Source: Clostridiaceae bacterium
Lineage (GTDB): Bacteria > Bacillota > Clostridia > Clostridiales > Clostridiaceae
Assembly: GCA_014380625.1 (NCBI GenBank)
Contig: JACMJL010000118.1
Location: forward strand, 1-61,823
Direction of reading: 5' to 3'
Length of the DNA: 61,823 nt
This document shows positions 1-7,874 of this stretch, in pieces. The translations under genes were made by a program, and so were the position numbers. The stretch's first letter is position 1. The number at the start of each line of letters is the position of its first letter. The notes under the pieces are model-generated. The model saw nothing but the letters and a program-made list of their open reading frames with translations. It ran no database searches and had not been told where the DNA came from.

Positions 1-588
1 TTGTCTAATGTCTCCCATGACTTTGAAGAAGGTAAAATACATGGTATTGTGGGCAATAATGGCAGTGGTAAAACCGTTCTTATGAAATGCATTTGTGGGT
101 TCTTGCTTCCTACCAAGGGTAAGATACTGGTGAACTACAAGCAGGTAGGTAGAGATTGTGACTTTCCTGAAAATATCGGCATGATCATTGAAACGCCCGG
201 TTTCCTCCCAGGACTTACAGGAATGAAAAACCTACAGATACTTGCTTCGCTAAAAAGAAAAATCGACAAAGAGACGATACGTAAGACAATAGAGCTGGTG
301 GGACTTGATCCCTCTATGAAAAAAACAGTAGGAAAATACTCTCTTGGTATGAGACAACGATTAGGTATCGCCCAGGCAATTATGGAGAACCCGTCCATTC
401 TAATCCTTGATGAGCCTCTAAATGGTCTGGATAAAAGTGGAGTGGCACATATGCGTGATCTGATTAAAGGACTACGGGGACAGGGCAAGACCATTATTCT
501 TGCAAGTCATAACCAGTTAGATATTGATGAACTTTGCGATACGGTGTGTGAGATGGATGCCGGAGTTATGAGCGTGGTGAGAGAATGA
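1..588 (+). CDS. ABC transporter ATP-binding protein (5' end cut)
   Basis: ATPase subunit of an ABC transporter of the bacitracin/antibiotic-export type. The P-loop GNNGSGKT lies at residues 18-25, about 20 residues earlier than usual, so the true start is outside the window and the TTG at base 1 is not a start. The signature-like YSLGMRQR, Walker B ILILDEP and H-loop ASHN are all present, so it should hydrolyse ATP. It overlaps the next ATPase gene by four bases, which indicates translational coupling. Its own permease is probably upstream of the window; the substrate is unknown. Confidence 0.9.
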   Translation: MSNVSHDFEEGKIHGIVGNNGSGKTVLMKCICGFLLPTKGKILVNYKQVGRDCDFPENIGMIIETPGFLPGLTGMKNLQILASLKRKIDKETIRKTIELVGLDPSMKKTVGKYSLGMRQRLGIAQAIMENPSILILDEPLNGLDKSGVAHMRDLIKGLRGQGKTIILASHNQLDIDELCDTVCEMDAGVMSVVRE

Positions 589-1259
589 AGGAGAGTATAA
601 AGCTGGAAAATGTAAAAAAAATATATGACCGGGGGCAAGGTGCAATTAACGATGTGAGCCTTTGCATTAATGAAAAAGAACAGGTATTGATTTATGGCAC
701 GGCAGGAAGCGGCAAGAGTACACTTATGCGCCTGATCGCAGGGCTGGAAGTGCCAAGTTCTGGGAAAGTTTTCGTACTAGATAAAGCAGTGCATGAAATG
801 AAGTCGGATGTTGCAGCAGATTTTCGTAATTTGAATTTTGGAATCATTCAAAGAAATTCCTGCTTCATGAAGAGTATGAACTTGCTGGAAAATGTAGCAA
901 TGCCCCTTACAGTACGTGGTGTAGCTACCTCAAAAAGAATACATGCAGCAAAAAATCAGCTTAAAGCCCTTGGACTCTTATATGCGGCTCATGCTTATCC
1001 AGAAGGAATTTCAACTTATGAAGCACAATTGGCATCCATAGCAAGAGCGTTAATCGGACAACCCAAGGTTCTACTTCTTGATGAAATAACCGCTGGTTTA
1101 TCTGAAAAGGAAGGGTCGCAAATTCTTGGTATCATCCATGATATTGAGAAACTTAGGGATCTTGTGGTTATCAGCTTCTCCGGAACCAAAGACTGCATAT
1201 TGAGATGGGACAGATATTTTACATTAAATCACGGAAGGATTCAGGAGGAGATATTATGA
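585..1259 (+). CDS. ABC transporter ATP-binding protein, degenerate catalytic motifs
   Basis: A 224-residue LolD/MacB-type ATPase that most likely energises the FtsX-like permease two genes downstream. The P-loop GTAGSGKST (residues 38-46) and Walker B LLLDE (163-167) are intact. The signature motif reads ISTYEAQ (142-148) instead of LSGGQ, and the position of the H-loop histidine reads SFSG (197-200). These changes suggest weak or no hydrolysis at one site, a known trait of one partner in asymmetric ABC dimers. It starts inside the stop of the preceding ATPase and ends one base into the next ATG, so the genes form a tight operon. Confidence 0.88.
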   Translation: MKESIKLENVKKIYDRGQGAINDVSLCINEKEQVLIYGTAGSGKSTLMRLIAGLEVPSSGKVFVLDKAVHEMKSDVAADFRNLNFGIIQRNSCFMKSMNLLENVAMPLTVRGVATSKRIHAAKNQLKALGLLYAAHAYPEGISTYEAQLASIARALIGQPKVLLLDEITAGLSEKEGSQILGIIHDIEKLRDLVVISFSGTKDCILRWDRYFTLNHGRIQEEIL

Positions 1260-2680
1260 AAAAGTTATGTATTCTGATTACATTTATATTAGTATTTTTC
1301 ATACTGCCTGTTTCTGCATTAGCAGATGAAGCAGGTAGTGGCAACACATCACAACCCACACAAACCATCGGTGGGACAAGTATTGCCATAGACAATGTGA
1401 ATATCTACGAAGGCATGGACAAAGCCTACAAGGATGGCTACACACTGACTGTAAAAAACGGAGTGGCAACAGTGATGCTTCCCATTGTGGCAAGCGCTGA
1501 GATAAAAGGCAATACAATTACGGCTACTCCGGGCTTAGGAGACGTAGCTTCTTCACCTTTCGTATTTAAGAATTACCAGAAAACTGTAACTTTAAGTAGC
1601 AATGTGGTAAGCGGAGGAGCCAAGGTCCCATCTTATCTAGTTCGGTTTGATCTTTCCCTTGCAGCAGCCAGAACCAACGGTGTATACCCTATAACTATGG
1701 ACATAAAAGCCCAGGGAAAAGATGGGACGAACATACAACAAACCTTTACATCCTATATTACCATTACAGATGGAAAGGAGCCAGCTAGCACAAAACCCCC
1801 CGAGCCAGAAAAACCCACTTCTCAGCCAAAGATAATCCTCAGCGCTTACAACGTTAACCCCTCACCTGTTACGGCAGGTCAAGATTTCACTGCCACTGTT
1901 ACATTGAAAAACACCAGTGGAACTAAAGCTGTACAGAACATGTCGGTGACGGTATCCTGTGATTCTCCAAAGTTATCCTTGCAAAGCCCCAGCAATACCT
2001 TTTTTATTGATAACCTTGGTGTAGGTAAAACAAAGGATATTACTCTTAAATACAAGACCGATATGGATACACCTGCACAAGGATTTAACATTATGTTTGC
2101 CATGGCATATGACAATGCGGAGGCAACACCCATTACATCAACTGGAACAATCACAGTCACGGTAAATCAGCCACTGCAGGTAAAGATGCAAGTACCTCAA
2201 ATTGCAGAGTCGGTGAACGCGGGAGATACTTTACCATTATCTTTTCAGGTAATGAACATGGGACGCGGCAAGGTCTATAACGTCCGCTGTGATCTGAATG
2301 TGCCCGGTTTGATTACCAAAGGTACGGCTTTTATCGGAAATTTAGAGGCTGGAACCGCATCAAAAGCAGACATGAGTGTGTTCATTGGAACGAAAAATAT
2401 GAGTAAGGATTATAAAGGAAATGACAAGTATGGAGCCACAAAAGGAACGGTTACGCTAATATATGAAGACAAAGACGGTAAGGAATACACACAGGATGTA
2501 GAATTTTCAACAATAATTAAGGACCCAGGGGTGGGTTCAGTAAGTGATAAGGTAGAAGAGGAGCCCAAAAAAGCAGGTCAATGGTGGGTTTCCATAGTAA
2601 TTGGATGTTTTGTTATTGGGGGCCTTTCAGTAGTTTTGATTGCTCGTGGGAAAAAGGGAAAGCATCATGAAGATATTTGA
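1256..2680 (+). CDS. secreted, membrane-anchored CARDB-like protein
   Basis: A 474-residue surface protein. The start is the ATG at 1256 behind AGGAGG at 1243-1248; it begins with a basic n-region and a hydrophobic signal peptide ending near ALADEA. The middle holds a Pro/Lys-rich linker (about residues 180-195) and two beta-rich repeats resembling CARDB/NEW3 adhesion domains. A C-terminal membrane helix and a Lys-rich tail anchor it with the bulk outside. It overlaps the permease gene by 14 bases. Proteins of this kind accompany FtsX-type exporters and may be the extracytoplasmic partner. Exact function unknown. Confidence 0.75.
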   Translation: MKKLCILITFILVFFILPVSALADEAGSGNTSQPTQTIGGTSIAIDNVNIYEGMDKAYKDGYTLTVKNGVATVMLPIVASAEIKGNTITATPGLGDVASSPFVFKNYQKTVTLSSNVVSGGAKVPSYLVRFDLSLAAARTNGVYPITMDIKAQGKDGTNIQQTFTSYITITDGKEPASTKPPEPEKPTSQPKIILSAYNVNPSPVTAGQDFTATVTLKNTSGTKAVQNMSVTVSCDSPKLSLQSPSNTFFIDNLGVGKTKDITLKYKTDMDTPAQGFNIMFAMAYDNAEATPITSTGTITVTVNQPLQVKMQVPQIAESVNAGDTLPLSFQVMNMGRGKVYNVRCDLNVPGLITKGTAFIGNLEAGTASKADMSVFIGTKNMSKDYKGNDKYGATKGTVTLIYEDKDGKEYTQDVEFSTIIKDPGVGSVSDKVEEEPKKAGQWWVSIVIGCFVIGGLSVVLIARGKKGKHHEDI

Positions 2681-3956
2681 TCTGCTTAGGATTGCTACAA
2701 AAAACCTTAAAACTACATGGGTGGTATTACCTATTATAGGGATTGCCACAAGCGTCTTCTGCTTCTGCTTTGCTGGTGCAGTTCTGACTACAGTGCAAGA
2801 GGAAGAGTCACTGCACTGTGAAATATTAGTCTCCACTGTAGGTACTAAAAGTTTTTCGGACAGTAATTTGGCTGAAATATCCAAGCTTTTGGATGTTAAG
2901 GCGGTAACACCTTTGCTTAAAGTTCCTACCAACATAAAAACAGGTAAATATTATGCAAATATGATTTTAATAGGAGTGAAGGCTTCCTATATAACTGATA
3001 AGTTTGCGGAGGGTAAGATTTTTGAAGCCAACAGCCTTATGCCATATATAGTGCTGAATAAGGCTGCCTGCAAACAGTTTTCAGATGAGCCAGAAAACAC
3101 TAGTACCGATACTGAAGCTAACACTGGTGATGCCAAAACAGATAGTGCTGATAAAGGCAATACCAGTACTGACACCAAACCTAACACTGGTAACGCCAAA
3201 ACTGATAGTGGCTCTAAAGTCAATACCAGTAGCCAAGCTAGTAGCAATACCAAAGCACCTGATCTCAAATGGCTTAAAGCTAGCTTTTCATTACAACCAG
3301 GGGAAGACGGACGCTTATTTACCTCTAAGATTTGCGGGATTTTAGATGGTGATGACGATGCTCAGGATCCGGTGGCATATATCAGTCTATCCTCTGCAAA
3401 GGATCTGCTGCAAAAAAGTGGTCAGAGTACTGACTATGTTGAAGCAAGAGTACGTATCAAGAATATGAAGTGCACCGACAGCGTAACTGGAGCCATTGAG
3501 AAATTAGGTTTTACGGTTACAAAACCCAATGTTTTATTACAGGCAAAATGGGAGGCTAAATTAAAAGAGATGGTTTATCTCATGGTGATTGGAGCTTTTA
3601 GCCTTTTATACTCGGTGGTTTTAATGGCATCATCAAGGAAAATCGCCGTGTTGCAACAGAAAGAAGCATGGGAGATGCTAAGGTGGGTGGGTATGAAAGA
3701 AAAAGATATGAGCAGACTGTTTGTGATTGAGGCGTTGATAATTTCATTAATTGGAATTGTTATTGGCTTAATAGTGAGTACATCACTACCAGCATTCCTG
3801 CCATCATTTCTGGCACCATCGCTGTCACAAGATAATAAAGAACCATCAGTTTTCACATTACTAATACCTTATTTAGTTTTAGTTTTGAGTTCTGTAATTT
3901 GTATAGTTGTGGTTATGTTATCGATGCTTAATATAAAGAAACAGAATTACTTCTAA
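2667..3956 (+). CDS. FtsX-like ABC transporter permease
   Basis: A 429-residue permease of the MacB/FtsX type: one N-terminal membrane helix (about residues 18-40), a large extracytoplasmic domain, then three helices near the C terminus. The start at 2667 is chosen because the protein then begins MKIFDLLRIATKNL, typical of the family; an ATG 27 bases upstream lacks a ribosome site. The external loop carries a Thr/Asn/Asp-rich tandem repeat (3096-3254). It closes the operon with the two ATPases and the surface protein. Its 3' third is more AT-rich than the genes before it. Confidence 0.85.
   Translation: MKIFDLLRIATKNLKTTWVVLPIIGIATSVFCFCFAGAVLTTVQEEESLHCEILVSTVGTKSFSDSNLAEISKLLDVKAVTPLLKVPTNIKTGKYYANMILIGVKASYITDKFAEGKIFEANSLMPYIVLNKAACKQFSDEPENTSTDTEANTGDAKTDSADKGNTSTDTKPNTGNAKTDSGSKVNTSSQASSNTKAPDLKWLKASFSLQPGEDGRLFTSKICGILDGDDDAQDPVAYISLSSAKDLLQKSGQSTDYVEARVRIKNMKCTDSVTGAIEKLGFTVTKPNVLLQAKWEAKLKEMVYLMVIGAFSLLYSVVLMASSRKIAVLQQKEAWEMLRWVGMKEKDMSRLFVIEALIISLIGIVIGLIVSTSLPAFLPSFLAPSLSQDNKEPSVFTLLIPYLVLVLSSVICIVVVMLSMLNIKKQNYF
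3096..3254 (+). repeat. 63-bp in-frame tandem repeat in permease loop
   Basis: Two 63-base units (3096-3158 and 3159-3221) and a 33-base partial third unit encode repeats starting NTSTDT and containing NTG-AKTDS. The protein stretch is hydrophilic and probably disordered, and sits in the extracytoplasmic domain of the permease. Copy number could vary between strains. Confidence 0.85.
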
Positions 3957-4023
3957 TTGCCAGCACAATAAAAAACAATATTAATTTTGTATTGGTCTTC
4001 AATTTCAGGTTGGTGGTAGAAGT

Positions 4024-4060
4024 AAAAAAACTCTCCCTATATATAGGAAGAGTTTTTTTA
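4024..4060. terminator. bidirectional intrinsic terminator
   Basis: An A-run, a short stem of CTCTCC-type arms around an AT-rich centre, and a T-run of seven lie between the converging permease and helicase-loader genes. The symmetry allows termination in both directions. Confidence 0.8.
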
Positions 4061-5038
4061 TCTCATTTTATTAAAATTCTTTTTAACTCTTATATCTTCA
4101 CCATAAAATTTATTTAGACTGAAGTTACCAAATAGTCTTGAGGTGATTCTTTCAGAATAAGTTTTTGAAAGTACTTCTAAGGTATAATTAGAAGATACAA
4201 GCATTTTCTTACCCTTTAAAAGTTTTTTGTTTAAGAGATTAAATAGCTCTGTTTTTGAGAAATTAGTGATTTGTTCTGTGCCTAAATCATCAATAATTAA
4301 CAAGTCACAGTTTATAAGCAGGTTTTCCTTGGATGCATCATTATCTAGCTTAACTGACCTTAGATCTTGTATAAGGTCATCGGCAGTTCTATAAACCACT
4401 AAATATCCTCTGTCTAATAATTCTTTGGCAAGACAGTGAGATAAAAAGGTTTTACCAGTACCGGCGTTACCATAAAACAAAACATTTTCATTAGAGGTTT
4501 CAAATTCTTCAACATAAGTCCACATTTTGTCATATATCTTTTCCATGTTTTTACGAGGACTCTCTGGTTCATCATTTAATCTTTTTGAAGGAAACAGATC
4601 AAAATTAAAGTTCTTAAAATTATCATCGCTTAACATTTCCTTAAGTTCAGAACTATTGTAGTACAATTGAACCATCTTATTTTTATAACACGTACATTTA
4701 TTATTTCCTATAAAACCTGTATCTTTACATTTATTACATTTATAATGTTTTTCTATATAATCACCGGAGTACCCATGCTGTCCAAGAACTTCATATTTTT
4801 TAACTCTTAAATCTGTGATTCTATTTTTTAAGTTATTAATATGGACCTCTCTATTAGATATTTCTTTAAAAGAACTTACTGCCACCTCTACACATAACTT
4901 TCCTATTTGAGCCTCTAGATCTAAGACTATAGGTAAATTAGCCTGGATTTCTTTTCTTCTTTCTCTAAAAGCATTATCTTCTTTCTCACGGATACCCTCA
5001 TATATTCTCTCAATTTCAGCTTGGTAGCCTTTAATCAT
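4058..5038 (-). CDS. DnaC/DnaI-like helicase loader ATPase
   Basis: AAA+ ATPase that loads the replicative helicase onto DNA. It has an N-terminal coiled region, a Cys4 zinc-binding cluster (C101, C104, C115, C117), P-loop GNAGTGKT at residues 190-197 and Walker B LLIIDD at 246-251. The length of 326 residues matches clostridial DnaC-like loaders. It overlaps the upstream DnaD-like gene by eight bases on the same strand, the usual pairing of a DnaD-type primosome protein with the loader. Whether it is the main chromosomal loader or a paralogue cannot be told here. Confidence 0.9.
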   Translation of the reverse strand: MIKGYQAEIERIYEGIREKEDNAFRERRKEIQANLPIVLDLEAQIGKLCVEVAVSSFKEISNREVHINNLKNRITDLRVKKYEVLGQHGYSGDYIEKHYKCNKCKDTGFIGNNKCTCYKNKMVQLYYNSSELKEMLSDDNFKNFNFDLFPSKRLNDEPESPRKNMEKIYDKMWTYVEEFETSNENVLFYGNAGTGKTFLSHCLAKELLDRGYLVVYRTADDLIQDLRSVKLDNDASKENLLINCDLLIIDDLGTEQITNFSKTELFNLLNKKLLKGKKMLVSSNYTLEVLSKTYSERITSRLFGNFSLNKFYGEDIRVKKNFNKMR

Positions 5039-6011
5039 TTTTATCCCATCCTAGTAATTTTTTTTCTAAATCATCGTAATCGTAGGTTCTCTGTTCATAA
5101 TTATTAAAGGTATCATTTGAATTTTTATTATTGGGAGTGCTTTTATAGGGAGTTGCCTTATTATTCTTCGTTGCAACATCCTCTAAAGTTTTAATGCCAT
5201 CTTTAAACCAGCTATTAAGAATTCCATCTATATATTTGAACTCAGCCCTATTTAATCTTTCAAAGCAAATATCGCAAGCCTTACAGATTACATCAAAGGA
5301 GAATTTATAAACATTTAACCATTTATCTAGCATTTGTTCTTGAGGTTTCATTACTTCAGCATCTTTGATTCCTAGATACTTCAGAATTTTTCTTATGTTT
5401 ACCCATTTATCTTCAAATTTAGTTATAAAGGATTGTGCATCATCTAGAGAATAAACCTTTGCTTCGTGCCAAGTAATTGCCACCTTTTCTATATAGCGAT
5501 AATCTGTTTTTCCTCTAGAAACGCAATATTCAATAAGTAGTAGTAGTATCTCAGGTTTAAAGTTAAAATCATTAAGCCAACTGATATACATTTCCATCTC
5601 CTTTGAAGAAAGGGGACGACCTACTAATTTCTCAATATCTTGAAGCATATCTTTAGTGGCGTTGTTGCTTAGCTCCTTAAGTAGGTTCATATTTTCTGGC
5701 TTTGCATCCACACAGTCCTCTAAGTCTAAAAACTCGATATTAAAGTTATTCATATTATCTATAGGCTGTATTTTTATTACGCCTTCATCATTCCAAAAAT
5801 TCCATGCATTCATTACATCTGTTTCTAATAGGTGTAATGTACTCGCAAGCATTGAAGAATTAGCGCCAATTTCGCCAGCCATACAATACTTAAGACCAAG
5901 TAAATAGACTTTAACAAACTCTCCTCTTGCCTTTGGCATGAACTTATCTATAAAAATATTACTCACAGGAGTAAATTCATTTACTTTATTTTTAAACATA
6001 AAAGTACTCAT
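5031..6011 (-). CDS. DnaD/DnaB-domain replication protein
   Basis: Primosome protein of 326 residues that likely works with the adjacent loader at replication initiation or restart. The N-terminal half resembles a winged-helix replication-initiator domain. The C-terminal half holds two DnaD-like helical domains, including the phrase ISWLNDFNFKPEILLLLIEYC and a second YKFSFDVICKACD block. The C terminus is Asn/Lys-rich and probably disordered. The ATG at 6011 is preceded by GGAAGGG at a rather long distance. Confidence 0.85.
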   Translation of the reverse strand: MSTFMFKNKVNEFTPVSNIFIDKFMPKARGEFVKVYLLGLKYCMAGEIGANSSMLASTLHLLETDVMNAWNFWNDEGVIKIQPIDNMNNFNIEFLDLEDCVDAKPENMNLLKELSNNATKDMLQDIEKLVGRPLSSKEMEMYISWLNDFNFKPEILLLLIEYCVSRGKTDYRYIEKVAITWHEAKVYSLDDAQSFITKFEDKWVNIRKILKYLGIKDAEVMKPQEQMLDKWLNVYKFSFDVICKACDICFERLNRAEFKYIDGILNSWFKDGIKTLEDVATKNNKATPYKSTPNNKNSNDTFNNYEQRTYDYDDLEKKLLGWDKND

Positions 6012-6298
6012 TTTAACGCTACCCTTCCTTATATTGTTTGATATATAGAGTGCTTAGATAGAATAATGTAACTAAATGTAGGGGGTCAAAGATTTAAAAA
6101 TTTACAACTAAACAGTACTATACATAATATAATAATGCACCATAAAATATAATAAGTCAAATTCAACTTCGGTACTTTAAAAGAGGACAATACTTAAAAT
6201 AGATAGGACAGCCTTATGATTTATACTTTTAAAAATAATTATTATAAAATAAGAAATTATTGGTTATATTATAAAGATGTAAGAAAGGAGTGCTTAAT
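6012..6298. other. AT-rich intergenic region
   Basis: A stretch of 287 bases between divergent genes must carry promoters for the DnaD-like operon and the M23 peptidase. It is strongly AT-rich, with several TATAAT-like hexamers, but I could not pair any with a convincing -35 box. AAAGGAG at 6284-6290 is the ribosome site of the peptidase gene. No coding potential was seen. Confidence 0.5.
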
Positions 6299-6754
6299 TT
6301 GGATAAAATATGTTCATATAAAAACTACTTAGGAATAGTAATTTTTATAGGGATAATGTGGTTATTACTGCCGGTAATGGTTAGGGCTGAAGGTATAAAA
6401 TCCCCCACAAGGGCGAGTTTAAGCACTGGTTTTGGAGAAGAATGGGGAATAACCCATAAAGGAATAGACGTTGCTAGCCAAAGTGGTGAACCAATTTATT
6501 CCGCTTTAGATGGAACTGTAAGTTATGCAGGCTTTGAAACAGGATATGGTAATTTAATTCAGGTAAGCAGTGATAACAATACAGTAATCTATTATGGTCA
6601 TTGTAGTAGTATTGAGGTAAAACTTAAAGATGTGGTAAGTAAAGGTGATTTAATAGGACGGGTTAGAGTTACTGGAAATGGAACAGGTCCGCATTTGCAT
6701 TTTGAGGTTAGAATTAATGGTGTTGCTGTCAATCCAACCCAATATATAGAATAG
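6299..6754 (+). CDS. M23 (LytM) family peptidase
   Basis: Exported zinc metallopeptidase that probably cuts peptidoglycan cross-bridges. I chose the TTG at 6299, eight bases after AAAGGAG; a GTG at 6290 lies inside the ribosome site. The 151-residue protein has a signal or anchor helix (about residues 11-29) and a single LytM domain. Metal ligands are complete: H53 and D57 in HKGID, and HLH (132-134), with H101 as the further active-site histidine. There is no LysM or SH3 domain. It stands alone, so its cell-cycle or sporulation role is unclear. Confidence 0.88.
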   Translation: MDKICSYKNYLGIVIFIGIMWLLLPVMVRAEGIKSPTRASLSTGFGEEWGITHKGIDVASQSGEPIYSALDGTVSYAGFETGYGNLIQVSSDNNTVIYYGHCSSIEVKLKDVVSKGDLIGRVRVTGNGTGPHLHFEVRINGVAVNPTQYIE

Positions 6755-6764
6755 GGTAAGGAGA

Positions 6765-6797
6765 GTCTCAAAATACATTATATTGTTATTTTGAGAC
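6765..6797. repeat. palindromic terminator-like repeat, copy 1
   Basis: Perfect 11-base arms GTCTCAAAATA (6765-6775) and TATTTTGAGAC (6787-6797) lie between the converging M23 and SPFH genes. It is the shortest of five related palindromes in the window and can serve as terminator for both genes. Confidence 0.85.
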
Positions 6798-6823
6798 AGT
6801 CCATTAGCCTATTAAGTGTAGTT

Positions 6824-7699
6824 TTATTTGTGTGTAGTAGTAGAATTAATAGTTGGTTGAACTGATCTTTCGCTACATAACACCACCATTAAATTGGTAA
6901 CCATGGCAGCTTTTTTATCATCATCTAATTCAACTATTTTTCTTTCGCTCAATTTTTTTAGTGCCATTTCAACCATGCCAACCGCACCTTCAACTATCAT
7001 TTGGCGAGCGGCAATAATTGCGGAAGCTTGTTGTCTTTGTAACATTGCTGCAGCGATTTCTTGAGCGTAGGCAAGGTGGCTTAACCTAGCTTCTTCTATA
7101 ATAACTCCTGCATTACCAAGCCTTACTTGTAACTCTTTTCTTAGAGCCTCTGAGACTTCATCAGTGCTTCCCCTTAAAGAAAGTTGATGACTATCATCAG
7201 TTATATCATAGGGATAGAGCCCTGCAAGATGTCTTATAGCTGACTCACTTTGAACTTTAACGTAATCTGAATAATTTTCTACCTCAAATAATGCTTGAAA
7301 GGTATTTTCTACGCGCCAAACTACTACAGCTGCGATTTCAATTGGATTTCCCATTTCATCATTAACTTTTAATTTTTCACCATTTAAATTTCTGGAACGA
7401 AGAGAAATTTTCTTTTTACTAAGGAAGGGATTAGCCCAATGCCAACCTGAAGTCTTTAAAGTGCCTTTATAATCTCCCAATAGTATAAGTGCACAAGCTT
7501 CATTTGGTTGTACAATGAAGAAGCCAGTTATTATAAAAAACCAAACAACTCCACCCAGAATGCCGATTAGAACAAAAAATGAGTTTGGATTTTCTATTGA
7601 TAAGCCTATGAAAAATAATAGTATAGATAAGATTAGCAATAAAATAGAAATAAAAAACATAGTAATACCTGGTATTGTTCTGATTACTTTTTCTTTCAT
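6824..7699 (-). CDS. SPFH domain (stomatin/slipin-like) membrane protein
   Basis: A 291-residue membrane scaffold protein. Two hydrophobic helices occupy about residues 10-33 and 40-63. The SPFH/band-7 domain follows, with the typical VQPNEACALILLGDYKGT entry and YSDYVKVQSESAIRHLAG block. A helical C-terminal region rich in Ala and Gln (AAAMLQRQQASAI) fits oligomer formation. Such proteins organise membrane microdomains and membrane protein quality control. Transcribed alone, towards the palindromic repeat. Confidence 0.88.
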   Translation of the reverse strand: MKEKVIRTIPGITMFFISILLLILSILLFFIGLSIENPNSFFVLIGILGGVVWFFIITGFFIVQPNEACALILLGDYKGTLKTSGWHWANPFLSKKKISLRSRNLNGEKLKVNDEMGNPIEIAAVVVWRVENTFQALFEVENYSDYVKVQSESAIRHLAGLYPYDITDDSHQLSLRGSTDEVSEALRKELQVRLGNAGVIIEEARLSHLAYAQEIAAAMLQRQQASAIIAARQMIVEGAVGMVEMALKKLSERKIVELDDDKKAAMVTNLMVVLCSERSVQPTINSTTTHK

Positions 7700-7795
7700 T
7701 AATATTACACCCCCAAATTATTAACATATATAAATAGTACCATTATTAGAGATTAATTTCTATAAACTATTAATAATTTGTTAAAAATCTATATA

Positions 7796-7824
7796 TTGAC
7801 ATTATTTAATGATACATATATACT
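7796..7824 (+). promoter_or_regulatory. promoter of the fatty acid operon
   Basis: TTGACA at 7796-7801, a 17-base spacer and TATACT at 7819-7824 form a near-consensus sigma-A promoter. Its -10 box touches the FabT-like palindrome, so a bound repressor would block RNA polymerase. No other strong promoter was seen before acpP. Confidence 0.88.
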
Positions 7825-7852
7825 TTGACTATCAAACTATTTGATAGTCAAA
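7824..7852 (+). promoter_or_regulatory. FabT-type operator, double palindrome
   Basis: A perfect 13-base inverted repeat, TTTGACTATCAAA (7824-7836) and TTTGATAGTCAAA (7840-7852), flanks CTA. Each arm is itself a TTTGA-N3-TCAAA palindrome, the core described for FabT boxes of streptococci. The site spans the end of the -10 box and the expected transcription start. A MarR/FabT-family gene is second in the operon, so autoregulated repression is likely. Confidence 0.85.
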
Positions 7853-7874
7853 AAAGTTTAAGGAGTCGATAAAT

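Noticed and set aside
3096-3254. CRISPR-like array
   Set aside because: Units are contiguous, in frame with the permease gene and without spacers.
6290-6298. GTG at 6290 as start of the M23 peptidase
   Set aside because: It overlaps the ribosome-binding site AAAGGAG; TTG at 6299 has correct spacing.
7824-7852. FapR operator
   Set aside because: The half-sites are TTTGA/TCAAA as in FabT boxes, and a MarR-type fabT gene, not fapR, is in the operon.
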